Source: Thiotrichaceae bacterium (lineage in GTDB: Bacteria > Pseudomonadota > Gammaproteobacteria > Thiotrichales > Thiotrichaceae). From it: DNA of 16,191 nucleotides. Below the pieces are notes generated by a model. That model worked only from the letters and a program-made list of their open reading frames with translations, was not told the origin of the DNA and made no database searches. Position numbers and translations under genes: made by a program. Below are positions 6,802-15,696 of this stretch, piece after piece. Numbering within the stretch: position 1 is the first letter of the stretch; the number at the start of each line of letters is the position of its first letter. The DNA lies in the NCBI GenBank assembly GCA_027008885.1, contig JALVDQ010000043.1:1-16191 (forward strand), in the 5' to 3' direction.

Positions 6802-7236
6802 ATGACTCATATTAACTTTTATGTCAGTAATCAAAATGGCTTTGAACATCGTATGCATATTGCATACAGACTCATTGCCCATGCACTGAAACGCAAACTG
6901 TTTATTCATATCCATACCGATAATGAACGCATGAGCAAACAGGTTGATGAGCGCCTCTGGACTTTTGACAAAAAAAGTTTTATTCCTCATTGTATCGTCG
7001 ATGCAAGCGCGAATGAAGCTCGATCAAACGAAACAATCACAATCTCTCACGAGTACGAGCCAGTAGCGAATTGTGACTACCTGATCAACCTGTCGAGCCA
7101 GCGACCCGGCTTTTTTTCACGCTTTACAAAACTGGCGGAAATACTCGATAGTAGCGACGAAATACTTGCCGCCGGTCGAAAACGTTATGTTTTCTACCGC
7201 GAGCGGGGTTATACTCTGGACTATTACAAACTTTAG
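6802..7236 (+). CDS. holC: DNA polymerase III chi subunit HolC
   Basis: The 144-residue protein has the chi-subunit pattern: an N-terminal INFYV strand, the RLIAHALKRKLFIHIHTDNE helix-strand, DERLWTFDKKSFIPH (about 50-64) and a distal LINLS strand. Chi links the clamp loader to SSB on the lagging strand and normally pairs with psi (HolD), which is not in this window. It follows pepA at 17 bp, the conserved neighbour, and has no clear ribosome binding site, so coupling to pepA translation is likely. The valine tRNA ligase gene often found downstream in related bacteria is absent here. Confidence 0.92.
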   Translation: MTHINFYVSNQNGFEHRMHIAYRLIAHALKRKLFIHIHTDNERMSKQVDERLWTFDKKSFIPHCIVDASANEARSNETITISHEYEPVANCDYLINLSSQRPGFFSRFTKLAEILDSSDEILAAGRKRYVFYRERGYTLDYYKL

Positions 7237-7250
7237 GGTAACTACCTTGT

Positions 7251-7296
7251 TTGTAGCTCGGGTTAGCCTCAGCGTAACCCGACAAGAGCGCGGCAC
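7251..7296. repeat. TCGG-TTAGC palindromic repeat, copy 2
   Basis: TCGGGTTA (7258-7265) and TAACCCGA (7275-7282) pair in an 8-bp stem. It matches copy 1 (2631-2676) in 38 of 46 positions, including the flanks TTGTAG and CGGCAC. One stem pair is changed on both sides (A-T in copy 1, G-C here). It begins 14 bases after the holC stop. Confidence 0.8.
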
Positions 7297-7298
7297 AA

Positions 7299-7343
7299 TG
7301 CTGATTCGCTGGACTATGCTGGATTATGCTGGATTCGCTGGCT
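7299..7343 (+). repeat. Degenerate short tandem repeat (ATGCTGGATT-like)
   Basis: Units of about 10-12 bases around GCTGGATT or GCTGGACT occur four to five times in a row directly after the palindrome. A further AACCCGAC at about 7369-7376 echoes the palindrome's right arm, so the whole block 7251-7380 may be one compound repeat. Confidence 0.55.
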
Positions 7344-7393
7344 GCGCATTGAGTAAATCAACAGGTTTAACCCGACACCGATTTTAAAAACCC

Positions 7394-7627
7394 ATGGAAA
7401 AAGACCAGAACATCCCCATTCTTACTGACCTTGTCGTTGCTGGTAATCCAAAGCTAAAGTTATCTGATAAAGATAAACGCTCTTATTTGCACCAGTCAGA
7501 AAACTTGCATCTACGCATTAACCAGATAGAAACGGCGATAGGACAGGACGAGCCTACTCCTGTTGGCAGAGCCTTTGCCATAAGAGCGGAAGAAACCGGA
7601 AAACAGGGCAAGCCACCGGCGAATTAA
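7394..7627 (+). CDS. Small hypothetical protein with N-terminal IPILTD motif
   Basis: The frame gives 77 hydrophilic residues with no membrane segment. It opens MEKDQNIPILTDLV. Small proteins opening with I-P-x-L-T-(D/E) are often encoded between holC and valS in proteobacteria; I recall this only as a gene-order pattern, and their function is unknown to me. The rest shows a mixed-charge helical middle and a Gly/Pro-rich end (GKQGKPPAN). No ribosome binding site is visible, and the start follows the compound repeat closely. Same strand as holC, gap 157 bp. I judge it real from its position and motif rather than from strong coding evidence. Confidence 0.6.
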   Translation: MEKDQNIPILTDLVVAGNPKLKLSDKDKRSYLHQSENLHLRINQIETAIGQDEPTPVGRAFAIRAEETGKQGKPPAN

Positions 7628-7726
7628 AACCTCAATCAGCGAAGCTGAATAAATCAACAACTTCAGAAGATCTAAGCCACTGCCAAAGCTTTTTGCATAA
7701 TAAAAATATAAGCAAATAACTCAATA

Positions 7727-7745
7727 GTTGTATTCTTTTTACAAC
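7727..7745. promoter_or_regulatory. GTTGTA/TACAAC inverted repeat upstream of the J-domain gene
   Basis: GTTGTA (7727-7732) and TACAAC (7740-7745) form a perfect 6-bp inverted repeat with a 7-base spacer; a further TACAAC lies at 7759-7764, just before the start codon at 7770. This could be an operator or a small 5' leader hairpin. There is no further support. Confidence 0.25.
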
Positions 7746-7769
7746 AAATTTGGTAATATACAACACCCG

Positions 7770-8849
7770 ATGAGTACTACAGCCATACAATTAGCTTTTC
7801 AGCTAGCTAAACATCCCCAGGAAATGAACTGGTTGCTCCTGAACGATACCCCTTTGCCAACCGGTATTACGGATTTATTGCGTCTGTGCTCATCAAACAA
7901 GCGTCTGCAAAAATTTTCAAACAGCATCAATGTCAATTCAATTACTATCCGCAAGATTTTGCTTAACTTTATTGAGAAAGTATTGCTAAATGATAGCAAT
8001 AGCGCAACAAAGATTCTTGGGCTGGAAGAAAATTTTGACCCTGAGATGCTGAAAATTCATTATCAGTTACTGATGCGAATTTTTCACCCTGATTTAAACA
8101 CATCAAGCGAGGCGAGTCATAAAATGTCGTTGCTCTCAAAAGCGTATAAAGAACTTAAAGAAACAACAGCAGAGACTCCGGCAGAGCAGCAACAATTCAA
8201 AAATATCAAACTCTCACGTACCCCGCCCAAAAGCTTCTATTACGCAACCCAAAAAGCAGAAAAACACCACTCCAGTCTTAAAAATACCTTTGTCATCTTT
8301 GCTGGCATGGGTCTTGTTTCTTTGGGAATCATTATCAGTTATCTGTTTAATGCGCAAAAGCAGGAATTAATCGCTTCACCACAGCAAACCGTGATAGCCG
8401 AAAATATTCCTTCGACACATTTGGATTCCGATCATTTTAATATAGAAAAAGCAAATTTTTCAGTCACTCAAAAAGCTGAAACAAATAAAACCATTTTGCA
8501 GATGATGTTGCGTGATATAGAAACCTACTATGAAAATGGTAATGTGCAACGTATCAAGCCCATTATTGAAAACACACCCGAAATGCGTAACCAGAGCGAT
8601 GAAGAAATACAAAGCAAACTGGAAAGACTGTTTGAGATAACGCACGAACGTAAAATGATGCTTTATGATTTTCAATGGAAAAACATTTCAGGAAAAATTC
8701 GCGGAGTTGGAAAATTTATCTCGCGTTATAAAATGATCAATCAAATGGACTGGCAAATACGCGAAGGCACAGCGATTGTCACCGCAGAAGATTCCAATGA
8801 CAGCTTTTCAGTCACCGGACTAAAACTTGAAAATAATATTATCGAATAA
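7770..8849 (+). CDS. Membrane-anchored J-domain (DnaJ-like) protein with C-terminal NTF2-like region
   Basis: I prefer the ATG at 7770 (359 residues) over a TTG 14 codons earlier that lies in the upstream inverted repeat. Residues 1-75 are a helical region of unknown type. Residues 80-130 match a J domain: LGLEENFDPEMLKIHYQLL, then the HPD tripeptide at 106-108 needed to stimulate a DnaK ATPase, then a third helix ending LSKAYKELKE. One hydrophobic segment (174-193) follows. The last 110 residues, with a pattern around YYENGN, LFEITHERK, WKNISGKIRGVGKF, look like an NTF2-like fold, which is a weak inference. It probably recruits an Hsp70 to the membrane. The next gene starts 12 bases after its stop in the same frame, suggesting a functional pair. 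Known J-protein types (DnaJ, CbpA, DjlA, HscB) do not share this architecture. Confidence 0.75.
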   Translation: MSTTAIQLAFQLAKHPQEMNWLLLNDTPLPTGITDLLRLCSSNKRLQKFSNSINVNSITIRKILLNFIEKVLLNDSNSATKILGLEENFDPEMLKIHYQLLMRIFHPDLNTSSEASHKMSLLSKAYKELKETTAETPAEQQQFKNIKLSRTPPKSFYYATQKAEKHHSSLKNTFVIFAGMGLVSLGIIISYLFNAQKQELIASPQQTVIAENIPSTHLDSDHFNIEKANFSVTQKAETNKTILQMMLRDIETYYENGNVQRIKPIIENTPEMRNQSDEEIQSKLERLFEITHERKMMLYDFQWKNISGKIRGVGKFISRYKMINQMDWQIREGTAIVTAEDSNDSFSVTGLKLENNIIE

Positions 8850-8861
8850 TCCCCACCTCAA

Positions 8862-9386
8862 TTGAATACCACGCCTGACAAAAAGACAAAAGAAAAAGTC
8901 CTGTGCGTTGCAGATTGCAATCTGCAAAACCTCAACTCACTCCTTGCAAAATATCAACTGGAGTTACATCTAATACCCGACCAACAGGAAATTCCCGGCA
9001 GCTACTGGGGTGATTCCGAAGCCGGACTGATCGCTAATAAAGTCTATGTTCGTAATGATACCCCCATCCACTCAATGCTGCATGAAAGCTGTCATTATAT
9101 CTGCATGGATGAGCAACGCCGCAAATATCTGGATACCGATGCTGCGGGTGATTACGATGAAGAAAACGGCGTGTGTTACCTGCAAATCATACTCGCAGAT
9201 AATATACCCGAAATGGGTAGAGAACGCATGTTGCAAGACATGGATCGCTGGGGTTACACTTTTCGTTTGGGTTCGGCAAAACGCTGGTTTGAAGAAGACG
9301 CGCAAGATGCCTTAAACTGGCTCGTTGAGCATCAATTACTTTATGCCAGCAAACAGCAACCTACCTTCAAGCTGCGTATTTTATAA
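8862..9386 (+). CDS. HExxH metallopeptidase-like conserved hypothetical protein
   Basis: The protein has 174 residues from a TTG start; no ATG or GTG lies earlier than the catalytic motif, and the frame is closed 15 bases upstream by the stop of the J-domain gene. No Shine-Dalgarno sequence is visible. LHESCHYI at 73-80 supplies a zinc-type HExxH (H74, E75, H78). About 22 residues later YDEENGVCYLQ (98-108) offers a glutamate as a third ligand, as in gluzincins of the ImmA/IrrE type. IPGSYWGDSEAGL (44-56) and RWGYTFRLGSAKRWFEEDA (near 128-146) appear to be conserved family blocks as I recall them from proteobacterial hypothetical proteins. No signal peptide or membrane segment is present. Substrate unknown. 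It converges on ispF with only four bases between stops. Confidence 0.72.
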   Translation: MNTTPDKKTKEKVLCVADCNLQNLNSLLAKYQLELHLIPDQQEIPGSYWGDSEAGLIANKVYVRNDTPIHSMLHESCHYICMDEQRRKYLDTDAAGDYDEENGVCYLQIILADNIPEMGRERMLQDMDRWGYTFRLGSAKRWFEEDAQDALNWLVEHQLLYASKQQPTFKLRIL

Positions 9387-9390
9387 TTTG

Positions 9391-9876
9391 TCAATTAGAT
9401 AACAGAACCACGGCATAAGCAGCTATTCCTTCAGAGCGCCCAGTAAAACCCAGTTTTTCGGTTGTGGTTGCCTTGACGCTGACGGCATCTGTCTCAACCT
9501 GCAGATCTTCGCTGAGATTTTTTCGCATCTGCATAATATGGGGTGCCAGTTTCGGGCTTTGCGCCACGATGGTACAGTCACAGTTTAGAAGCTGGTAGCC
9601 TTTTTTATGAATGAGTGCAGTCACATGCTCTAACAGTTTGCGACTCTCAATATTCTTAAATTGTTTATCCGTATCTGGAAAATGTTTGCCAATATCACCC
9701 AGTGCCAGCGCACCCAGCAGTGCATCACACACTGCATGAATCAGTACATCACCGTCAGAATGTGCAATAAATGATTGAGTATGCGGGATTTTTACACCAC
9801 CTAGGGTAATATGATCGCCTGCCTGAAACGCATGAACATCATAGCCATTGCCAATACGCAAACCTGTATTTTTCAT
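9391..9876 (-). CDS. ispF: 2-C-methyl-D-erythritol 2,4-cyclodiphosphate synthase IspF
   Basis: The 161-residue protein has all family landmarks: GYDVHAF with metal ligands D13 and H15, [10 protein letters not shown] with the third ligand H47, and [12 protein letters not shown] near the C-terminus. It forms the cyclodiphosphate in the MEP pathway of isoprenoid synthesis, acting as a trimer in the cytoplasm. It lies 66 bp downstream of ispD, two enzymatic steps earlier, and that gap holds copy D of the 30-bp element. It ends the minus-strand cluster; truD, common after ispF in E. coli, is absent. The stop is four bases from that of the convergent gene, leaving no room for a private terminator. 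Confidence 0.97.
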   Translation of the reverse strand: MKNTGLRIGNGYDVHAFQAGDHITLGGVKIPHTQSFIAHSDGDVLIHAVCDALLGALALGDIGKHFPDTDKQFKNIESRKLLEHVTALIHKKGYQLLNCDCTIVAQSPKLAPHIMQMRKNLSEDLQVETDAVSVKATTTEKLGFTGRSEGIAAYAVVLLSN

Positions 9877-9913
9877 TGCAAAAAATATCCGGCGGGATCA
9901 GAAAAGAGAATAA

Positions 9914-9943
9914 ACCCATCCCCCCCCTTTTTACTATATTTTT
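9914..9943 (+). repeat. 30-bp C-tract/T-tract dispersed element, copy D
   Basis: It reads ACCCAT, C8, T5, ACTATA, T5, exactly 30 bp, on the plus strand. Its last base is also the last base of the ispD stop codon. The ispD-ispF transcript would carry the complementary G8-containing strand. Confidence 0.8.
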
Positions 9944-10680
9944 CAAGCTTCATCTTCCACCCTTTTCTTATCCCTGGCGGCAGATAAAAACCAGCCTGCC
10001 AACTCAAGATCAGCCGCCTGGGTTATTTTGATATTGCTGCTACAGCCTTCCACAATTAACGGATGTTTTCCGGCAGATTCCAGTGCAGAAGACTCATCGG
10101 TAATCTGAATACCTTTTGCAAGCGCTGCTTTTAATGACTCCCTTAATTCACCCAGACGAAATAATTGTGGGGTTAAGGCATGCCAGAGGTTTTCTCTGTT
10201 TTCAGAATGTGCTATTTCATTTGTAGCGGCTATGCTGCGTTTCATGGTATCCCGAACCGGAGTCGCCAAAATGCCACCAACCACCGAATCATTACGAATC
10301 GCAAGCAGTGAGTTAATATCCTGCTGCTGCAAACAGGGTCTTGCGGCATCATGCACCATAACCCAGCTAGAATCATCCAGCTGTTCCATGAGCGTCAAAT
10401 ATTCCAGCGCATTCAGGACAGAATCACTGCGTTCCTCGCCACCTTCAACGGTATACAGTTTTTTTCCGGGGACATCTATTTTTGCGCTATTCCAGTAAGG
10501 ATCTTCAGCATGCAGGGCAACCACAATGCCGTCAATGTCTGCATGATCTGAAAAACAGTTGAGCGTATGCTGCAATACCGTGCATCCATTGATTTTTAAA
10601 TATTGCTTGGGAATAGCAGACTGCATTCGTCTACCAACGCCCGCAGCAGGAACCACAACCCAAACCCTGGCTTCACTCAT
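9943..10680 (-). CDS. ispD: 2-C-methyl-D-erythritol 4-phosphate cytidylyltransferase IspD
   Basis: The 245-residue protein opens with the nucleotide-binding signature VVPAAGVGRRM at about 9-19, followed by PKQY at 24-27, typical of IspD. VHDAARPC and TDESSALE are further family segments. It couples CTP with MEP to give CDP-methylerythritol in the MEP pathway. The start overlaps the ftsB stop by four bases (ATGA), so translation is coupled to the division gene, as in many gammaproteobacteria. It is separate from IspF, not fused as in some alphaproteobacteria. Confidence 0.97.
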   Translation of the reverse strand: MSEARVWVVVPAAGVGRRMQSAIPKQYLKINGCTVLQHTLNCFSDHADIDGIVVALHAEDPYWNSAKIDVPGKKLYTVEGGEERSDSVLNALEYLTLMEQLDDSSWVMVHDAARPCLQQQDINSLLAIRNDSVVGGILATPVRDTMKRSIAATNEIAHSENRENLWHALTPQLFRLGELRESLKAALAKGIQITDESSALESAGKHPLIVEGCSSNIKITQAADLELAGWFLSAARDKKRVEDEA

Positions 10681-11096
10681 TTTGTTTCTGTTTTTCCTGA
10701 ATTTGCTTTTTGCATTTTGTTGTCGCGCTGTTTTTTATCCCTATTACTCCGAGACTTTTCCTTTTGCGTATTTTGTGTATTAGTATCAGATTTGCCTGCC
10801 TTTTTTTCAGGCTGTTCTTTTTCAGGCTGTAAAATCACTTCAAAAAAAGTCTCACCTTTTTTAATCATTCCCAATTCACTGCGGGCGCGCTCTTCAAAGG
10901 CATCCTTGCCTGACTCCGCATCTTCCAGCTCAGCCCTGATCTTGTCAATCTGCTGCTGCTTCTTTTCATTTTCAATTTTTTGAATCGTCGTTCTTTGCTC
11001 GGTACGCCAACGCTCGGGATAACTTCCAGGACCCACCCATAATCTTGCCAGAAGCAAGATCAGCAAAATTGAGAATATAACAAGAAGCGCTTTCAT
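10677..11096 (-). CDS. ftsB: Cell division protein FtsB with long basic C-terminal tail
   Basis: The first 90 residues match FtsB: a short cytoplasmic start, a membrane helix at about 4-20, LWVGPGSYPERWR (19-31), a heptad-rich coiled coil at about 30-62, and the conserved ERARSELGMIKKGETFF (69-85). FtsB joins FtsL and FtsQ at the divisome and signals to FtsWI. At 139 residues it is longer than the usual 90-105: residues 91-139 are a low-complexity Lys/Gln/Ser/Asn-rich tail that would lie in the periplasm. The gene is 27 bp after eno and overlaps ispD by four bases. No clear Shine-Dalgarno sequence is visible. Confidence 0.92.
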   Translation of the reverse strand: MKALLVIFSILLILLLARLWVGPGSYPERWRTEQRTTIQKIENEKKQQQIDKIRAELEDAESGKDAFEERARSELGMIKKGETFFEVILQPEKEQPEKKAGKSDTNTQNTQKEKSRSNRDKKQRDNKMQKANSGKTETK

Positions 11097-11123
11097 TATG
11101 CGGATTAAACAGAAAAATCGTGT

Positions 11124-12469
<1,346 letters not shown>

Positions 12470-12532
12470 TACAGATTACGCTGAATAGCTTACAACTAAT
12501 TTAATTAAAGGAAAGAGATGAATTTATTAATA

Positions 12533-12563
12533 ACCCATCCCCCCCCTTTTTTTATATATTTTT
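12533..12563 (+). repeat. 30-bp C-tract/T-tract dispersed element, copy E
   Basis: It reads ACCCAT, C8, T7, ATATA, T5, 31 bp, on the plus strand. It ends 12 bases from the kdsA stop codon, in the kdsA-eno gap. Confidence 0.8.
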
Positions 12564-12575
12564 GCTTTTTCAGGT

Positions 12576-13424
12576 CTACTTTGAATCATCCTGTAAAACA
12601 GATTCAAGAAAAGGCTGCGACTTTACCGCCTGGTCTATTTTCAAAAGCATTTCCAGTAATTCTCTCATGCGTCCGGTTGGCCATGAGTTAGGACCATCAC
12701 TCAGGGCTTTATCAGGCTCAGGATGTGATTCCATAAATATTCCGGCAATACCAGCCGCCATTGCTGCTCTTGCCAGTACCGGAATATGCTGCCGCTCACC
12801 GCCTGAAGAATTTCCCTGCGCGCCTGGCTGTTGCACTGAATGGGTAGCATCAAAAACCACAGGGCAATCTGTTTCACGCAGGGTTGCCAGCCCGCGCATA
12901 TCAGAAATCAGGGCATTGTAACCAAAAGTATAACCACGTTCACACACCAGTATATCTTCATTGCCAGTGGCTTTTGCCTTGTCCACCACGTTTTTCATAT
13001 CCCAGGGTGCCAGAAATTGCCCTTTCTTGATATTAACCGGAATCCCCTGTCTTGCCACGTTCTGAATAAAATTCGTCTGCCGACACAGGAACGCGGGAGT
13101 TTGCATCACATCAACGACTGATGCGACTTCATCCAGTGGCGTATCTTCGTGGACATCGGTAATAACAGGCAGATTCAGATCGGTTTTTACTTTTTGCAGG
13201 ATGCGCAAGCCTTCTTCAAGTCCCGGACCACGAAAGCTGGCATGTGAGGAACGGTTCGCCTTGTCAAAGGATGCCTTGAAGATATAGTGTATGCCCAGTT
13301 CTTCAGTCAGCTCCTTTAGACTTGCGGCTATCTCCAGCGTGAGCCCCTCAGATTCAACCACGCAGGGACCTGACAAAAGAAAAAATGGCTGATCATTTCC
13401 AACTTCGACATCACATAGTTTCAT
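12576..13424 (-). CDS. kdsA: 3-deoxy-8-phosphooctulonate (KDO-8-P) synthase, predicted metal-dependent type
   Basis: The 282-residue protein condenses phosphoenolpyruvate with arabinose 5-phosphate to make the KDO precursor for lipid A-core. Family segments [13 protein letters not shown] (48-60) and ITDVHE (88-93) are present. The metal site of the Aquifex-type enzyme is complete: C21 in GPCVVES, H195 in DATHS, E232 in MESHP and D243 in LSDGP, with exactly the spacings (174, 37 and 11) of Aquifex C11, H185, E222 and D233. The E. coli enzyme has Asn at the Cys position and is metal-independent, so this one is predicted to need a divalent metal. It follows pyrG by 49 bp, and a triple 13-bp repeat covers its translation start region. 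Confidence 0.96.
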   Translation of the reverse strand: MKLCDVEVGNDQPFFLLSGPCVVESEGLTLEIAASLKELTEELGIHYIFKASFDKANRSSHASFRGPGLEEGLRILQKVKTDLNLPVITDVHEDTPLDEVASVVDVMQTPAFLCRQTNFIQNVARQGIPVNIKKGQFLAPWDMKNVVDKAKATGNEDILVCERGYTFGYNALISDMRGLATLRETDCPVVFDATHSVQQPGAQGNSSGGERQHIPVLARAAMAAGIAGIFMESHPEPDKALSDGPNSWPTGRMRELLEMLLKIDQAVKSQPFLESVLQDDSK

Positions 13425-13462
13425 ATTAATAGCTCTTTGTATTGGCTCTTTGCAATAGCTCT
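13424..13462 (-). repeat. Three 13-bp imperfect tandem units ending at the kdsA start codon
   Basis: On the minus strand the units are AGAGCTATTGCAA, AGAGCCAATACAA and AGAGCTATTAATA; the last A begins the kdsA ATG. The first unit shares 10 of 13 positions with each of the others. Each unit starts with AGAG, which may act as a weak ribosome binding site. Confidence 0.75.
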
Positions 13463-13473
13463 CTGTATCAGTA

Positions 13474-15141
<1,668 letters not shown>

Positions 15142-15151
15142 TCAGGGGAGG

Positions 15152-15160
15152 ATTCTAGCA
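15152..15160 (-). promoter_or_regulatory. Candidate extended -10 promoter of pyrG
   Basis: On the minus strand TGCTAGAAT is an extended -10 (TGN plus TAGAAT). A weak -35 (TGTTTA) lies 18 bp upstream. The transcript would begin near 15145 in a C-rich stretch, about 40 bases before the pyrG ATG. Confidence 0.4.
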
Positions 15161-15225
15161 TAGGGTTTAATAATAAACAGCAGATATAAAACACAGCAGC
15201 TCCTTAAATGAAGCTTAAATCTACC

Positions 15226-15272
15226 GTTACGCAGAGGAACACAGAGATATTCGCAGAGAACCGCAGAGATTG
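15226..15272 (+). repeat. GCAGAG-type dispersed repeat, copy 2 (left arm)
   Basis: It begins GTTACGCAGAGGAACACAGA and ends GCAGAGATTG, closely matching 2559-2604. With copy 3 it forms an inverted pair around a unique AT-rich loop of about 73 bases. Confidence 0.8.
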
Positions 15273-15345
15273 TAAAGAAGAAAAACAATTTACACCTTCT
15301 TCATTTGGCACACTATTGTTTGATACAATTTTTATAATATTAACC

Positions 15346-15388
15346 CCGTAGTTCTCTGCAAAAAACTCTGCGACTCTCTGCGTTACTT
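15346..15388 (-). repeat. GCAGAG-type dispersed repeat, copy 3 (right arm)
   Basis: Read on the minus strand it begins GTAACGCAGAGAGTCGCAGA and includes GCAGAGAACTACGG. It is diverged from copies 1 and 2 and lies in the opposite orientation to both. Confidence 0.75.
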
Positions 15389-15439
15389 AAGTACAAAAAT
15401 ACTGCATAATAACTTACAGTCATTACTATACATATACAT

Positions 15440-15469
15440 ACCCATCCCCCCTGTTTTTAATACTTTTTT
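15440..15469 (+). repeat. 30-bp C-tract/T-tract dispersed element, copy F
   Basis: It reads ACCCAT, C6, TG, T5, AATAC, T6, exactly 30 bp. Its last T directly precedes the A of the slyX ATG, so the element fills the whole space where a ribosome binding site would be. Confidence 0.8.
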
Positions 15470-15676
15470 ATGGAAAAACGTCTGGAAAATCTGGAAATTC
15501 TTTCAATGGAACAGGAAAATACCATTGAAGCATTAAGTCGTGAGGTTCATCGACAGCAGCTCTCTATACAGATGCTGGAGCAGCAAATACAGATTCTGAA
15601 AACCCGCATTGAAGCCATTAGCCAGGAAGAGGTGCTTCCTCCTGAAGAAGATCAAGTCCCCCCTCCTCATTATTAA
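15470..15676 (+). CDS. slyX: SlyX family protein
   Basis: The 68-residue protein is almost entirely a coiled coil (residues 1-52, heptads of Leu/Ile with Gln/Glu) and ends in the diagnostic Pro-rich tail PPPHY. Length and C-terminus fit SlyX, a small cytoplasmic protein of unknown function named from E. coli. The region before the ATG has no Shine-Dalgarno sequence; it is occupied by copy F of the dispersed element. The rsmJ gene follows closely in the same direction and may be cotranscribed. Confidence 0.9.
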   Translation: MEKRLENLEILSMEQENTIEALSREVHRQQLSIQMLEQQIQILKTRIEAISQEEVLPPEEDQVPPPHY

Positions 15677-15696
15677 GCGACTGTGATCAAGTGACT

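Noticed and set aside
10603..10983. 126-codon plus-strand open frame opposite ftsB and ispD
   Set aside because: Ser/Phe/Cys-rich translation of the antisense of a Lys-rich and coiled-coil gene; the sense genes are well supported.
12520..12600. Plus-strand mini-frame with AAAGGA and ATG running through element E
   Set aside because: The translation is the repeat followed by antisense kdsA; there is no coding support.
15306..15320. Possible sigma-54 promoter, TGGCAC followed by TTGT
   Set aside because: The spacing between the GG and the second element is one base short and the essential GC is GT.
15226..15388. Possible CRISPR array from repeated GCAGAG units
   Set aside because: Units are 10-20 bases apart and irregular, there are no spacers of constant length, and no cas gene is present.
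15657..15676. C-rich run near the end of slyX as a further copy of the 30-bp element
   Set aside because: It lacks the ACCCAT and T-tract blocks and simply encodes the conserved Pro-rich SlyX tail.
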